Shown here: piece by piece, positions 33,620-45,950 of the stretch | Layout: each line of letters starts with the position of its first letter | How positions within the stretch are numbered: the first letter of the stretch is position 1 | Source: Talinum fruticosum | Lineage: Eukaryota; Streptophyta; Magnoliopsida; Caryophyllales; Talinaceae | NCBI GenBank assembly: GCA_021018815.1 | Contig: JAITYX010000148.1 | Coordinates: 434,001-498,000, forward strand | Direction: 5' to 3' | DNA length: 64,000 bases | Notes under the pieces: generated by a model | Told to the model about the DNA's origin: nothing | The model's database searches: none | Seen by the model: only the letters and a program-made list of their open reading frames with translations | Position numbers and translations under genes: made by a program

Positions 33620-36600
33620 TAGGGATGACAATGGGTCCTGGACTCGACCCGGACCCAACGCATTTAATCGGGTTTGGGTCCAAAAATTTGGACCTGGTGG
33701 GTCTAGGTCTAAGCTGTCTCGGGTTCGGGTCTCAAAAATAAGACCCGGACTCCAACCCGAGGCCCATTTAAGGCCTAAACACTAATTTTATTTTATTTTT
33801 TAAATTCTAACAACAGTATTCACGCAAATTTGGACCCGGTGCAATTTGGAAACCCTTCTCACAATTACACGCTCACTTCCTTCTCCCTCCTTACTCACGC
33901 GAGCATAGCCCCCCATCCTCTCGCACTCCCTCTTATCTCTAGCGCAATCACCAGCTGGAATTCACTCTCTCTGGCCCCTCTCCTCTCTCCGGCCTCATTC
34001 TTCGCTTGTCGGCCCCGCTCTTTGGCCTATTGTGCTTGGTTTTTGTCTCCTCCCTCGTACTCGCATTAGCAATCGCAGCAAGCAGCGTCATCTTCATCAT
34101 CAACATTCGTCACTCGCTGTATCCGACCGGAGTTCGGTCTCTCCAATCCCTCCTCTCTCCGGCCTTGCTCTTTGGCCTATTATGCTCGATTTTCGTCTCT
34201 TCCCTCGCACTCGCACTCGTACTCACCGTATTTCGATCCATCTTCTTGTTCTAGGAAATTAATCAGTCCCCGACACGCTTTCGGTACTTGATTAAACCCC
34301 GATTAATTATTTTTTTCCAATCGTATTTGTTCTAGTTTCTAGGAAGTTAATCGCAGCAAGCGAGTGTTTGATTTTGATTCAACATTTTTTCTTCCATTTA
34401 AAATGTATTAAGTATACAGAGTTGAAGAGGGGGAGAGTGGAACATGGTACAAATAAATAACAAAACTACTGATTGATTCTTGCGAAGTGAATGTAGAAGC
34501 TAGTAATAATAATTGCAAAACTACTGATTTAAAATTATTTGTTAATTTAATTGGTAAAATTTTAAAGAATTAATTGTGAAATTTTATGTAGTTTCATTAT
34601 GGATGAAGATTCAAACTGTGCGAAGTCTAAGGCTAAGTGTGATCGATCGAAAGATGATGGTGGTTCATCTCAATCTGTGCCTCCTAGTTTTGAAAATGAG
34701 AAATGGGTACACCTTTTCTCGACTTAGAAGGTGATGGTGATGGGAATAATATGCCAAATGAAGAACCAATTTCGGGTACTTCTACATTAAGAACTAGGAG
34801 GGCCACTTCAAAAGTATGGGAATATTTTGAAAAGATACATGTCAAAGGGGTGCTTACAGGAGCCGGATGTAACCATTGTAAAAAGGCGTTGTCGGTTAAT
34901 AGCTCAATTGGAACTTCACATCTTATAAAGCATGCAGAGAAGGTATGTAGTGGTAGGCATTTGAGAATTGCGAGTGGCCAAAGAAGATTGAACATAGTAA
35001 AGGAAGATGATGGGACAAGTAGTTTGGAGTTGAAATCAAAGTCCTCCGATTTTAATTTTGATCAAGAATTCTCTAGGAGAAAGTTATTGGATATGATTGT
35101 GATACACGAGTATCCATTATCCATGGTTGATCATATTGGATTTAAAGAATTTGTCGAAAGTTAAATAATTCCTTCAATATGATTTCTTGCAACACTTTTA
35201 AATCGGACATTATGAAAGTCTTTCAAAGTGAGAAAGTTATCCTCAAGAATATGTTGGTGCATAATTCTAGTAGAGTTGCAATCACAACAGATATGTGGAC
35301 AGCTTCAAATAAAAATAAAAAAAAGGCTACATGGTTGTAACTTCTCACTTTATAGATGAGCAATGGGTTTTACGTGGTAAAACTTTGAGTTAATATTTCT
35401 TTAACTTATCTATTATATGTCTCATTTATTAGGTTTAATTTCTTTAATTTAATATTTATATTTATAATATGCTTATAGTAGTTATGTTTCATTTATTTAG
35501 GTTTTCATATATGCCATGTCCACATACCAAAATAATCCTTGCAAAGATTCTCATGGATTGTTTGTCACATTATTCCATTGCAAATAAAATTTCATCGGTA
35601 GTTGTTGACAATTGTACTACTAATGATGTAATGATGGGTATGTTGTTGGAGGAATTTGAACCAAAGTCTCGATATTAGGTGGTGCTTTCTTACACATGAG
35701 ATGTGCTGCCCATATTTTGAATTTGATTGTTAAGGATGGACTGGATGTGATTGAATCCGCAATTGATAAGATTAGAGATCGTGTTGCTTTTTGGACATTA
35801 ACTCCAAAAAAAAAATGAAAAGTTCACCGACGCTTGTAGGTTTTTGCAATTGTGTAGTTCTAAAATGTTGGCTCTTGATTGTAAAACATGATGAAACTCT
35901 ACATTTTTTATGCTTCAAACATGTCTGCCTTATAAGGATGTATTTGATAGATTGAAACGTTTGAATAAGAGGATTAAGTTTGTAGTTCCTTCCGAAGATA
36001 ATTGGGAAATGACCGAAAAGGTTTGTGAGAAATTGGAGATTTTTTATAGAAGAACAAAGGCTTTTTCTGGTTGGAAATATCCTACAGACTAACTTGTTTT
36101 TTGTCGAATTATGCTATTAGACTTGCTTTAAGAAGTTGGTTAGACAGTGATAGTGAACTCATTAGAAATATGGCGACAAATATGATTGAAAAGTTTGACA
36201 AATATTGGAGTTAAACTAATGGGCTTTTGGCTATTGCTACTATTTTGGATCCAAGAAATAAGATGGATTGTGTTGATTATTATTTCAAGAGGATATACAA
36301 TGAAGGGGTTGAGATAGAGTTGGAAAGAAATAGGGGTTTGCTTGGGGATATTTTGGTAGAATACCAAAAAGTTGACGGTGCCACCGAGCACGAAGAAGGT
36401 GCTTCTTCTAGGAAACCACATGTTGTTTCTTTGAAGCGAAAAAGTCCTGATACGTTTGATATTGAGGATGAAGATGATTTTACTCGAGCAAAGAAATCAA
36501 AACAACGAAAGGTGAATGTAAAATGTGAGTTGGAGCATTATTTGAATGATGACACATTGCCCGATGATCAAGAGTTTTGATGTTCTTTACTTTTGGAAAA

Positions 36601-37564
36601 AAGATGTCAAGTATCCAACGTTGAGGAAAATTGCTAGGGATATTCTTGCCATACCCATTTCTACTATAGCGTCCGAAAGCGCTTTTAGTATGGGTGGAAG
36701 AGTACTTAATCCTCATTGGTCCCGACTTCGTGCAAATACCATAGAGGCACTAATGTGTTTGCAAAATTGGATGATTGAAACTATCATTGTTAAGGGTAAT
36801 ATTATTATTTTTCTTTATTTATTATCAATTAACATATAATACATTATTATTTATTAATGTACTTTTGTTTTATATTGTAGCTGTAATTAAAACTCCTTGT
36901 GCTTATGGTAGAATTATTGAAGATTCTGATGGTGATGAAGAAAACCTAAAATCGACGTCATTGATATGGTATAACTTAATTGATGAACTTAGATTTCAAT
37001 ATATTTTTAGTTATATTTTATTGAAACTAAGTTATAATACATCTTTTCACATTTTAGGATCTTGACGGATACACCGAAACGGATGGTAGCATACACCTTT
37101 AAAGCCAAATTCTTGAAGTGAAAATGATGGATTAAAGATGCTTATTGTGCCACTTTGATGGACTTTGTGTTGAACTCTTTTAAATTTTGGGTTAAACTTT
37201 GATGGACTTTTTGTTGCTAAGCTTTGATGGACTTTGGACTTTGTGGTGTCAAACTTTGATGAATTTTGTATTTAATATATTGGTGTATTTGGTTTGTATG
37301 AACTAAGTATTTAGTTTGTACAATACGTTGGTCGATAGATAGGTTAGTATAATGCTAAAGAGGTTATATGTAACAAAATTGCTTGTAAATTTACAATAAT
37401 ATTAAATAGGGCACAAAATACTGATTTTTAAACTTATTTATGATAAAAATATACTAGACCCGTTTAAGACCCATGGACCCGCCGGGTCCGGGTCGGGTTT
37501 GGGTCCAAGTCTAAAAAGTTAAATGGGTCCGGGTTAAGTCGGACCCGACCCATTGCCATCCCTA
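33620..37564 (+). mobile_element. hAT transposon inside CACTA 2
   Basis: The ends TAGGGATGACAATGGG and CCCATTGCCATCCCTA are inverted repeats. Flanking 8-bp repeats TTAGAAAC (33612-33619) and GTAGAAAC (37565-37572) differ at one base. The subterminal regions are rich in GGACCCGG-type words. A pyrimidine-rich leader lies at 33840-34250. The transposase gene follows on the plus strand. This is the most complete autonomous-type DNA transposon in the window after CACTA 1. Confidence 0.9.
34599..37102 (+). pseudogene. hAT transposase, degraded
   Basis: From an ATG at 34599 the gene has an acidic N-terminus, a BED zinc finger at about 34795-34950 (KVWEYF, then CNHCKKAL and HLIKHAE), the catalytic region with ITTDMWTASN near 35285, a middle region with VDNCTTND near 35607 and LPYKDVFDRLKRLNKR near 35920, a DUF4413-like block with ATILDPRNKMDCVDYYF near 36237, and the C-terminal dimerisation domain near 36590-36770 (SESAFSMGGRVLNPHWSRL). 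A last exon or two end at a stop near 37102. Frame breaks occur near 34700, 35160, 35325, 35675, 36090 and 36570, so it is inactive. Confidence 0.88.
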
Positions 37565-37998
37565 GTAGAAACTCTTGATATCATTTGATATAGCTCGTGA
37601 TAACTTTGCCTTAGTGAACCTGCAATAAAATTACTAAGTTAAAAGTACCCAAAGAATACGAAAAATAAACAAAATTACTAATACATACCACCAGCTATCA
37701 TCATCCTTTGACAAAACTCTTTTCCTACAAGCTGCCCCTTGTGAGTCATCTGCCTGTGATGATGATGATTGAGCCTGGACTATAGCTTGATTGGCCCCAA
37801 CATTGGGATCGGAACCAGAAGTAGGCGCATCATGATTTAGCGCAAAATCTTTTATTCGAGGCATACTTGTATATATAACGAATAATGTAATGCAAAGAAG
37901 ATTTAAGTATATATATTCAAAATAAATTAATATACACAAAAAATCAAAACATAAATCAAAATCATAACATAGATCGTTTGGTTATCAATGTCACGAGA

Positions 37999-38245
37999 TT
38001 ACAATATTACTTCAAAAATATCATCATCATTAGCTACAATGTCATCATCAATGTCATTATACAATGAAAGATTCTCATCATCTGTCTCCCCTTCAAAATT
38101 ATTATCCTCATTTTCAGCATTGAAATCGTCTTCATTAGCTTCATCTTCATTTATGTCCTCAAGTTCATTTTCAACTCCTTCTTGGACTCCTTCGAACACA
38201 AACAAAGTAGAAGGATTATCATTAGTATCCTCTTGGAATGTTGTA
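37999..38245 (-). pseudogene. Acidic C-terminus of CACTA 2 transposase
   Basis: The minus-strand frame is dominated by Asp, Glu and Asn (for example NELEDINEDEANEDDFNAEN) and ends at 37999. By position it precedes the TNPA-like exon 1 on the minus strand, as the end of a TNP2 gene should. The rest of TNP2 is absent in this copy. Confidence 0.5.
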
Positions 38246-38254
38246 TCATTGAGT

Positions 38255-38332
38255 AGTACATAACAAAGTATTATATCAACACCATACATATGAAAATGTG
38301 TATAACTTGCCAATATCCCTTGTTATGCATAA
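38255..38332. repeat. Fold-back sequence in CACTA 2
   Basis: The arms AGTACATAACAAAG and CTTGTTATGCAT pair as in the CACTA 1 copy at 11414-11497, with a few substitutions. Its conservation in both elements shows it was present in their common ancestor. Confidence 0.7.
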
Positions 38333-38364
38333 ATTTTTGAACGGATTTTCTAAAATTTATGAAA

Positions 38365-38367
<3 letters not shown>

Positions 38368-38462
<95 letters not shown>
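38368..38462. repeat. (TA)n microsatellite at the end of CACTA 2
   Basis: About 47 TA units. Alignment to CACTA 1 is lost after this run, so the array may mark a recombination or deletion breakpoint. Confidence 0.95.
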
Positions 38463-38463
<1 letters not shown>

Positions 38464-39650
38464 TATTGGAATAGCTACTATTATCTTACAAGTATGACAT
38501 TTCAATGTTACCTTCTATTCAAGATATTGCCCACTCTTGCTTTTGAATTATTCTTATTTTATTTTTACAGTTTTTTATGTTAGGAATGGGTCAATGTCTC
38601 TTTTTTGTTTTATTTGAAATTCTATGAGCGCTTAAAAACACAAAACAGGGAAGGAATAATTTTCCGCTACACGATTGTCTTTTCTTTACTGAAATGTTCT
38701 TGCACTCACAACAGAACTTTAATTAATAGCTGATGGTATCGTTGGAGGGATAATTTGGACACCAAAGGTTAGAGATAGATGGGTAATTTTTGGGAACTTA
38801 TAAAATTGCTCTTAAAATATGTATTTTTGGGATCATAAATTTATAAATTTTTTATATCTCATAAAATTTATAAGAAATAAATGATAGAATACTTGAGAGC
38901 TTAGTCATTTTGTAGACCAGTTCAATCTTCAATATGTATGTTGACCTAGTACTCCTACGTACTATAAACTTATGTTGAGCTTATATAAGAAATGTTCCCC
39001 CTCCCCTTCTTTCTAGCTTAGACTAATAGCTAGCTGTTTTGGGGGAACTTGTACATTCTCTAGCCACTCAAAGTTTATAGGAACAATCTTCACTATCACT
39101 TTATTCACAACTTTCTACAAGGAATCCTAACTTTAAAATTTCTTGTCATGGATTATAATCTATCATGATATCTAAATTACGACTTCCATTTCCATGACTG
39201 TCAATGATTCGAAGTTTCTGTGAGAATTATGAGTTTTCTCCAATTTATATCGAATTCATACATTGATTAATTCTTAATACTAATTCAGTGTAGATAAAAC
39301 ATATATATATAGAAATTTTAATTTAAATCGTACTTACATAAGTTTTTGGCTTCATTTGTATAAAAAAACAAAGAAAATTAAATAGTGTTTGAAAGAAAGT
39401 CAATTCCAAGGAGATCATACATATGTAGGAATGCGGAAAAGTAATAAACAATAGTGCATGTTATACACAATTATGAAGTAATTTAATAATTAGCAATACA
39501 AGATTACAGTGGACATATGGAGAATTATTAACAGGGTATTAGATTTCAGGGTCCTTCTGCGTAGGCAGGCAATTTCCGGGTTCTCTAAAAGAGGCCAGCA
39601 ATGAGTACCAAATCTGGAAATACCAACTCTCTAAACACAATTTCAAGGAA
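38463..39650. other. Unassigned AT-rich stretch
   Basis: No domain-bearing frame and no TE termini could be recognised. It lies between the truncated CACTA 2 and a hAT-like remnant and could be CACTA 3 interior or old flanking DNA. Confidence 0.4.
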
Positions 39651-39654
39651 GTTA

Positions 39655-40234
39655 CAAATCGAACGAGTCAACCCGAACGACCCGAAATCCAAATCGAACC
39701 GACATCCGAAGCAGTTGAACCGATTTTGACCCGAAACCGAAATGAACCGACCTGAACATACCCGAACCGAACCAACCTAAAATCTAATGAACCCGATTCC
39801 GACCCGAACCGAAACCGAACCGACCTGAACCGAATCAAACCCGAATCGATTTAATGCGAATAAAAGTCACCCAACCCACGATTTTTTTGTTGGGTTTCTC
39901 AAGATGAATTTTTGTGCCTATAGTGGTACAATTTTTTTGGTGGATACAATTTTGAATCAATTTTGACCCAAAAAGTGACCCAATTATGACCTGAACTTGA
40001 CCCGATCCGAAATTAACCCGAATTGAACCCGAACCTAACCCGAAGAGATTGACCGAATCGAAACCGAACGAACCACTGAGCGAGATCGACTATGAGTTTA
40101 CTCGAACGAGATCGGCTCGAAGTTTACCGAACCGAAGTTGACCCGAACCCGAAATCGAACCGGACCCAAACAAGATCGACCGAAGTTAACCCGAATCGAA
40201 CTAACCCGAACCGAACACGAACCGAATGACCCCG
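39655..40234. mobile_element. ACCCGAAC-rich hAT-like nonautonomous element, second copy
   Basis: Repeats of ACCCGAAC and ACCGAA type align with 25900-26868, including TTGAACCGATTTTGACCCGAAA. The right end reads GAATGACCCCGATTGCCAG. The sequence beyond it is CACTA transposase coding, so it is an insertion into that remnant. The left end is not certain. Confidence 0.6.
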
Positions 40235-40235
40235 A

Positions 40236-40545
40236 TTGCCAGGTATAGTGGTGCGTCACTACTGGATGTTATGCATGATGAAAAAAATGTCTCAAAGAAT
40301 GTACTTGCTACAATATTAGGCATTGAGGGTAAATCAAAAGATACCTTGCAGTCACGCCTTGACTTAAAGGCGTTGAACATAAGACATAGTCCTCATCCTG
40401 TGGAAGATTGTGGTAAGATTTATATACCTGCTTCACATTAAGCAAAAAGAGAGATGAATTTATTAGCATATTAGCCTTCGTTAAAGTATGCGATGGTTAT
40501 GCTTGCAAACATTAGGAGGCGCATTGTGGATGGTAAAATATACGT
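40236..40545 (+). pseudogene. C-terminal fragment of a CACTA TNP2-like transposase
   Basis: The frame reads VSKNVLATILGIEGKSKDT and then LHPVE-like HPVEDCGKIYIPA, a conserved part of TNP2-type transposases that lies beyond the portion kept in CACTA 1. A stop follows and weaker similarity continues to about 40545 (NIRRRIVDGK). It is on the plus strand, opposite to the genes of CACTA 1-3, so it belongs to another insertion or an inverted piece. Confidence 0.7.
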
Positions 40546-40552
40546 TGTTTAA

Positions 40553-41305
40553 ATTGGATCAAATCGATTGGCCCGTTGACTAATCGAACCAGATTGGACC
40601 GGATAGACCCAATCGAGATCAAATGCATCTTAATAGCTTATAAGGAACTTAGATCCCAAAACATGTGCACAAAGCCCATTTAGCTCTAACAAACCAAAAA
40701 TTAAAACAACAATCAATCTACCCATTGGGTCTTGGACCTCGGCCATGTGTTATGTGAAATACTAGAGTCTATAATACATGTAAAAATCAAAAGAAATAAA
40801 AATAGTATAACATTAGAATGACATATATGGCAAAAGAAGGAGACAAAAAGACCAAACATTATAAAAGTTTTCCCTGAAAAGTTGTGTCTTATTTCAACTT
40901 TTCAATTTCATTAGAAGTAGGAAGAAAGAGAGGGGAGAGAAAAGGCAGCATGTAAGGAAGCTTTCAATTCCACTTGGAAAGAGAGAGAGGAGGGGGAAAG
41001 AGAAAAGGCAACGGCAAGGAATCAAAGGACGCAATCATCGATCGTCTACCAGCACCAAGTAGCTCGGGAGCGGCTTCCGTATCCAAGTTACTAGCGTCAA
41101 GTTGCAAGTTAAGGTTTTCTCTCTTTTTCTTTTAAGCTATTCAATTGAACCACCGGCTTAATCATATAAACTGCATGCAGTTGAATCATTGTTTGACCGA
41201 GCTTTGACTGGTTTTTTGTTAAACGAGCTTACAGGCAAATATGGACCGGACTAATTTACTTGTCCCGGTCAAACCGGCTGATCCAATCCGGTTCTCGTAA
41301 CATAG
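40553..41305. mobile_element. TIR element with GGTTCTCGTAACATAG end, partial
   Basis: The right end GGTTCTCGTAACATAG matches the right end of the hAT-like element at 53238-54662 (GGTTCTCTTAACATAG). Subterminal GACCGG, AACCGG and TTGACCG words occur at both sides (40560-40610 and 41190-41290). The left terminus is not clear. The centre has a GA-rich stretch (40915-41000) and no gene. Confidence 0.5.
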
Positions 41306-41689
41306 CCATTCGATTGTCCCTTCAATATAAGCCTAAATTAGAAAAGTGAATTTTATTTTGTTAGTTTTTATTCAAAATTGATCGACAACTCATGTTTTTA
41401 ATCTCTTTCATTCTAAATCATGCATCTTGCTTTTTCCAAAAGTTAAATAATTTTGATAGCAACGTGGACCGTCTAACCAAGACTGCTTCTTTGAGTCGGA
41501 AGTTAAACAATTAGCTAAATAATGCATAGAGAAATCTGAAAATTTATATAAAGAAACATCAAGCTGTCATAAGAAATCAATCAACTTCACAAAAAAGCAA
41601 CGAGATAAAATCACGTTATAAACCTTTAAAAAATAACCATATTAGTAAACTAATCCCTTATCCCCTTATCTATTTATCCTGTGTATGGA

Positions 41690-43830
41690 TGCCTTAGCCT
41701 ATAAGCTCCATCTAGAGGCTTATCAACGAAAATTCGAGATTGGGATTAAAATTTGTCCACAAGCACAAAAATTCCATGTCTATGCTTTGCGAGATGATAG
41801 CTTGCTTTTTGCAAAGCTAATGTTGACACTTGCGTTAAACTGCATAATATTTTGAACGATTTACGCCTCATTCAGGCGTGCTCATTAATTTCCATAAATC
41901 ATCATTAGTCTTTTCGGAAAACTCTACTTGTTGCGGTTAGGAGCTCTGTTTAATCTATTTTCATTATTCCTCATTTAGAATCATTTGGGAAATATTTGGG
42001 CTATCCGAGTTTTTAAAGGCGAGACCTAATAGCTCGGTCTTTATGGAGTTATTACGGAAAGAAGATTACAAAGTACGGAAATAAAAAGCTAATTCGCTAT
42101 CTAAAACACGTAGAGTGGTGCTTATTTAGTCTAATCTTGAGTGTTTACCCGCTCACATTATGCAAAGCTTCAGAATACCTAAGAATACGACCAACACACT
42201 TGATAAGATAAATAGGGACTTCTTTTGAAAAAAATCTCATAAGGCTAGAGGGTTGCCTATGGTTTCATGGGATAAAATTTGTACCCTTAAAAAATTAGGG
42301 GGTCTAGGTCTTTGCAAAGGTGAAGCGGTGAATCAAGCTTTCCTATGGAAGCCGATTTGGAAATTCTTGTTTGTTGAAAATAATTTTTAGGGGATAATCA
42401 GAGGGCTAAGTATCCTGTGTCAATGGATTTTTTTAGGAAAATTAAGGCATCCGATTCCTGGGCATGGAAATGTTTGCTTAAGGAAAGAGATTTGATTAGA
42501 AAGGGCTTGCGGTAGAAAATAGGGAATGGTAAAAAGTGAAATTCTGGTCCGAGACATGGGGTAGGAAGCCTAATCTAGTGGAATTTTATGATAGCTCACT
42601 CCTGCTAACCCGCATCTGGATACCTTTGTTAGTGAATTTATCACTCCTAGTAAAGAATGGGATTTAGTCCGTCTTAGCACCTTCCTTCCATCCGAAATTT
42701 GTCAACCTATCAAGGGTATTTCTATACTCTCCTATGAAATTGAGGACACTCGTTTACTGGGGTTTGTCTAGTAGTGGTAAGTTTACTACCAAGTCTACCA
42801 CTTGGAGTGCGCATAATATTCCCACTAACATACAACGATGGGATTTTGCGTGGATCCGGGTTATAGATTTAATGACCAAATTGAAGATGTTCATGTGGCG
42901 GTTAGGCCATAATGCCCTTCGCACATGGGTTAACCTGGCTAAGAGAGGGCTTACTATTGACACTACTTGTCCGATTTGTCATATGTAGAGTGAGACTATT
43001 GACCATCCCTTTGCACAATGCCCCGGCACCCGGGACCTTTGGGACATTGCCTTTCAGCATCGGTGGCCGAGGGCCGATGTGAACAATCTTCAAGGTTCTT
43101 CGGTGCTTAATATTTTCTTAGCATTTAGATCATTGAGACAAACATCTCAATTGATCCGTATGGTCCATTTATTATGGAGTCCGTGGAAAGGCGGGAAAGA
43201 GATGATTTTCAAGAACAGAGCTTTCAATTAGGTCACTATTCTAGTTCGGGCTAAATCTTCCTGGGATGAATGGAGATCGAGGTGTAAATTGGATCAACTC
43301 TTCAATCCCCCTTCTCCCCTCCCTCCGGTGTGTGCCAAATCTTCCACTCAATTTATATGTTGGCATAAGCCTCCTGGTGGATTTGTTAAAATCAACTTTG
43401 ATGGTTCGAAGTCATCCTTTGCAGCCGCAGGCGGGTTCGTGATCAAAGGTTGGGATGGTAGATTTCTTCAAGAAGGGACTACATGTCTAGGGTGTTCCTT
43501 GATCATGGTGGATGAAGCAACTACCACGAGATATGGTATTCGAGCGGCGATGCGAAGGGTTTTCAGTCCATTTACCGGAATGGGACAATTTGACGGTCAT
43601 CAAGGCGGTTAGAGGTGCAATCCAGATTCCATGGGAGATCCACACGCTCATTCAAGATACTTGGTGCTTTCTCCAAAGATGCAACCATATTATCATCAAC
43701 CACACGTATAAAGAGGGCAACCATGCAGCTGATCTGGGTAGCTAAATTTGGCCTTGGTGTTTCTTTTAATTTAGTATGGTCCTTTATTGACACCTTCAAA
43801 AGAATACGGAAAGTTACATAATTGACACCT
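41690..43830 (+). pseudogene. LINE 2: partial reverse transcriptase, zf-RVT and RNase H
   Basis: The plus strand enters a LINE ORF2 at the reverse transcriptase active-site region near 41790 (DDSLLFAKL), continues through GKYLGYPS near 41990, and has the zf-RVT zinc-binding region at about 42740-43000 (WGLSSSGKFTTKS, LKMFMWRLGHNALRT, CPICH). RNase H follows at about 43370-43745 (GFVKINFDGSKS, and in another frame HTYKEGNHAADL). Stops and shifts are numerous. The 5' half is missing and I see no clear A tail after 43830. Confidence 0.82.
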
Positions 43831-44690
43831 TCAAAAGCTCTAGTGCGGACTAAGACCGGAAAACAATTAAACAATTCAAAGATTTTGTTAGCGAGCATTC
43901 AACAAAGGTGGCACATCAATCGGTCAAGACTCAATTAAAGTGACCAGAACCAATTCTAAAAACAGCCCCGAGTGATATAAATCATTACACATTGAGATTA
44001 ATAATAAGAAAGAAAATTATAAATAGAATACAAAAAGTTAGAAGAGTCGAGTGAACATCCTTGAAGAAGCTCACTCTCCTTACCTCCCCTTCGATCTTAA
44101 GAACAATAACTCATCAAATTCCATCAGTCTCTAAAGCCTACCCCTATGTTTCTTTTATGCTTAACCATTTATTGACATATGGCCAGGATCGCAATATATT
44201 GTACTTGCTCCAACTATAATTTAATTGCTTACTAATACCTACAAGTAGTGGTCTATTTTTATCCTTGAAGATTAACATAAGAGGAACTCTCACCCTGAAA
44301 CAGTTTCTGGTGAATAATGGCTAGTGGCTATAAGAGCAAACTCAAGTTTAACCTTCAACCCTAGTATAAAACAAGTTAATGAAAAAGAAAATACAATCGA
44401 AGTTGTATTCGAGTATATTGGAGAGAAAAATTCAATAACATATGAAAGCCAACAAAGAGGAGAGTGGAACTAAAGAATTAACTCGGAAGTAGAGGTAAGA
44501 GAAGGGATAAGAGCCACAACGAAGTGAATTTAGGAAAACCAAGAGGTTGAAGCAAAGAGCAATGGATGCGGGACAAGAGGTCCCTCATAAAGAATCTTTT
44601 TCTCGGAGCTTCTCTCCGGAGGTTCATTTGCTCATGGGAGGTTCATGTGTCATCATCATATCATATCATATATGTAGAAACAACGACTCC
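43831..44690. other. Unassigned stretch between two LINEs
   Basis: No frame with a recognisable domain and no obvious termini. It may include the 3' end of LINE 2 and the 5' untranslated region of LINE 3. Confidence 0.4.
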
Positions 44691-44933
44691 ACAACCCTTC
44701 TTATGGTCTTATTAATGCATATTTGAGGTGCAATGAACGTATTAATTTAAAAGCCCTAAACAAGCCGAGTGGGGTTTGGACAAGGTGAGCTCCGTTTACC
44801 TTTACTCGGGTGGACCCTAAGAACAAAGTTAATAGATCCTCAATCGGCTTCAAACTCAATATTCGTGAGAAAAGAGCATATTTAGAAAATGGCATAGAGA
44901 GACAAAGCGGGCTTCGAGCTCCAATGGCGAAGA

Positions 44934-45950
44934 AGGCCAAAAAAGCAACCAAAAACACACAAAACCTTTCCCAAACTACGTCAAATTGATTGGCGGAGGT
45001 TGTGAGTAATGGGAGGAACCTTTCGACAGCAATGGAGCAAGTTATGACATCTAACCCCAATGAAACAATGAATCGAAATCCAAAATGAAGGCACTGGTGT
45101 TCATACTCAACTTATAGGACCTAATGAAACCTCAAATAAACATGAGGAAATGCAAGCTACATTCTCATGATGGATTGATGCACTACCACGAAGTAGAGCA
45201 TCTCAAACATGGAAAAATCAAATGGATTCGAAGGATGTAGTGGAACGTAATGTAAGTGGCCCTAACTTGGGACATAAGTTGAACAATGTACCCTCCTTAA
45301 CCCATAATGGAATGCTAATTCAATGCATAGATGAAGCATATATTGAATCGGAAGTAGAATTTTGGGCTTCCTCTATAATATGCTTTGTTCTCGAGGGCTA
45401 ATCCCTTACGTATGTTATGAATGGTTTGTTCTAAAGAATATGGGGCAATAAGGGTTTTCATATGGTGATTGCCAAACCTCGAGGTGTATGTATGGTTTGC
45501 TTTCACTCAATTGAGGAAAGAGATGAAGTGTTGAAGAATTGTTAAATATACTTTGATTGGTTATGCATCCTTGGGCGGTGGGTCAACCTATTGAGAAGCA
45601 CAAAACTTCTAAGGTCCCAGTGTGAACTAAGTTTCATGAATTGGCACTCAAAGTTTTGGAGTTTTGAAGGGTTAAGCAAGATAGCAAGTCTGGTAGGAAG
45701 GCCCCCGGCAATAACCGATAGACCAACTCAAAACAAATCGAAAGTAGGACATGCTACAGTCCTCATAGAAATGAACCGAGTAAGGAGTTCAAAGATGAAA
45801 TTCCTTTCATGGATAAAAAAAGGGAGATTATTATGTAACCAGTGGATTATGAATGGAGGACAACCAAATGTGCACATTGCCGGCTTTATGGACATGAGGA
45901 GCACAACTTGGAGGAACATGTGAAACTCCGGCAGAGCTAATTGCACCGAT
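44934..45950 (+). pseudogene. LINE 3 ORF1 (gag-like, DUF4283 and zinc knuckle)
   Basis: An ATG at 44934 opens a lysine-rich start (MAKKAKKATKNTQ). A DUF4283-type RNA-binding region follows near 45300-45700 (KGFHMVIAKPRGV, then KFWSFEGLSKIASLVG). A zinc-knuckle remnant near 45870-45915 reads CAHCRLYGHEEHNL, where the last cysteine of CxxCx4Hx4C is lost. Frame breaks near 45400, 45545 and 45640. Such ORF1 proteins bind LINE RNA; this copy cannot. Confidence 0.75.

Larger units (their letters stand above)
32063..37864 (-). pseudogene. TNPA-like (Transposase_24) gene of CACTA 2, interrupted by hAT
   Basis: Exon 1 runs from an ATG at 37864 (MPRIKDFALNHDAP) to a GTATGTAT donor at 37689. A later exon with the frame ISRVSKMANAHVYQIL is split by the hAT insertion between 33619 and 37565. 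Further exons at about 33470-33290, 33090-33000 and 32390-32063 match those of CACTA 1 and end in SQVDRMSGG-like coding and a stop at 32063. Frameshifts and stops are frequent. It shows the full exon order that CACTA 1 has partly lost. Binding to subterminal repeats is known for the family and only inferred here. Confidence 0.75.
31480..38462 (-). mobile_element. CACTA 2: relative of CACTA 1, split by a hAT element
   Basis: The left end CACTACGAGTAAA and the subterminal words GCGTCGGAT (31500-31830) mark the element. Its 3' region and TNPA-like exons (32063-33480) align closely with 8570-9610 of CACTA 1, and the fold-back plus (TA)n at 38255-38462 aligns with 11414-11556. A 3.9-kb hAT element is inserted in an exon. 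The right TIR was not found after 38462, so the element is truncated there. Confidence 0.82.

Noticed and set aside
40226..40441. Small novel gene
   Set aside because: The peptide is a recognisable C-terminal piece of CACTA TNP2 transposase.
38463..41000. Right ends of CACTA 2 and CACTA 3
   Set aside because: TAGTG words exist, for example near 40240, but none is a TGTAGTG end with subterminal repeats, so no boundary was called.
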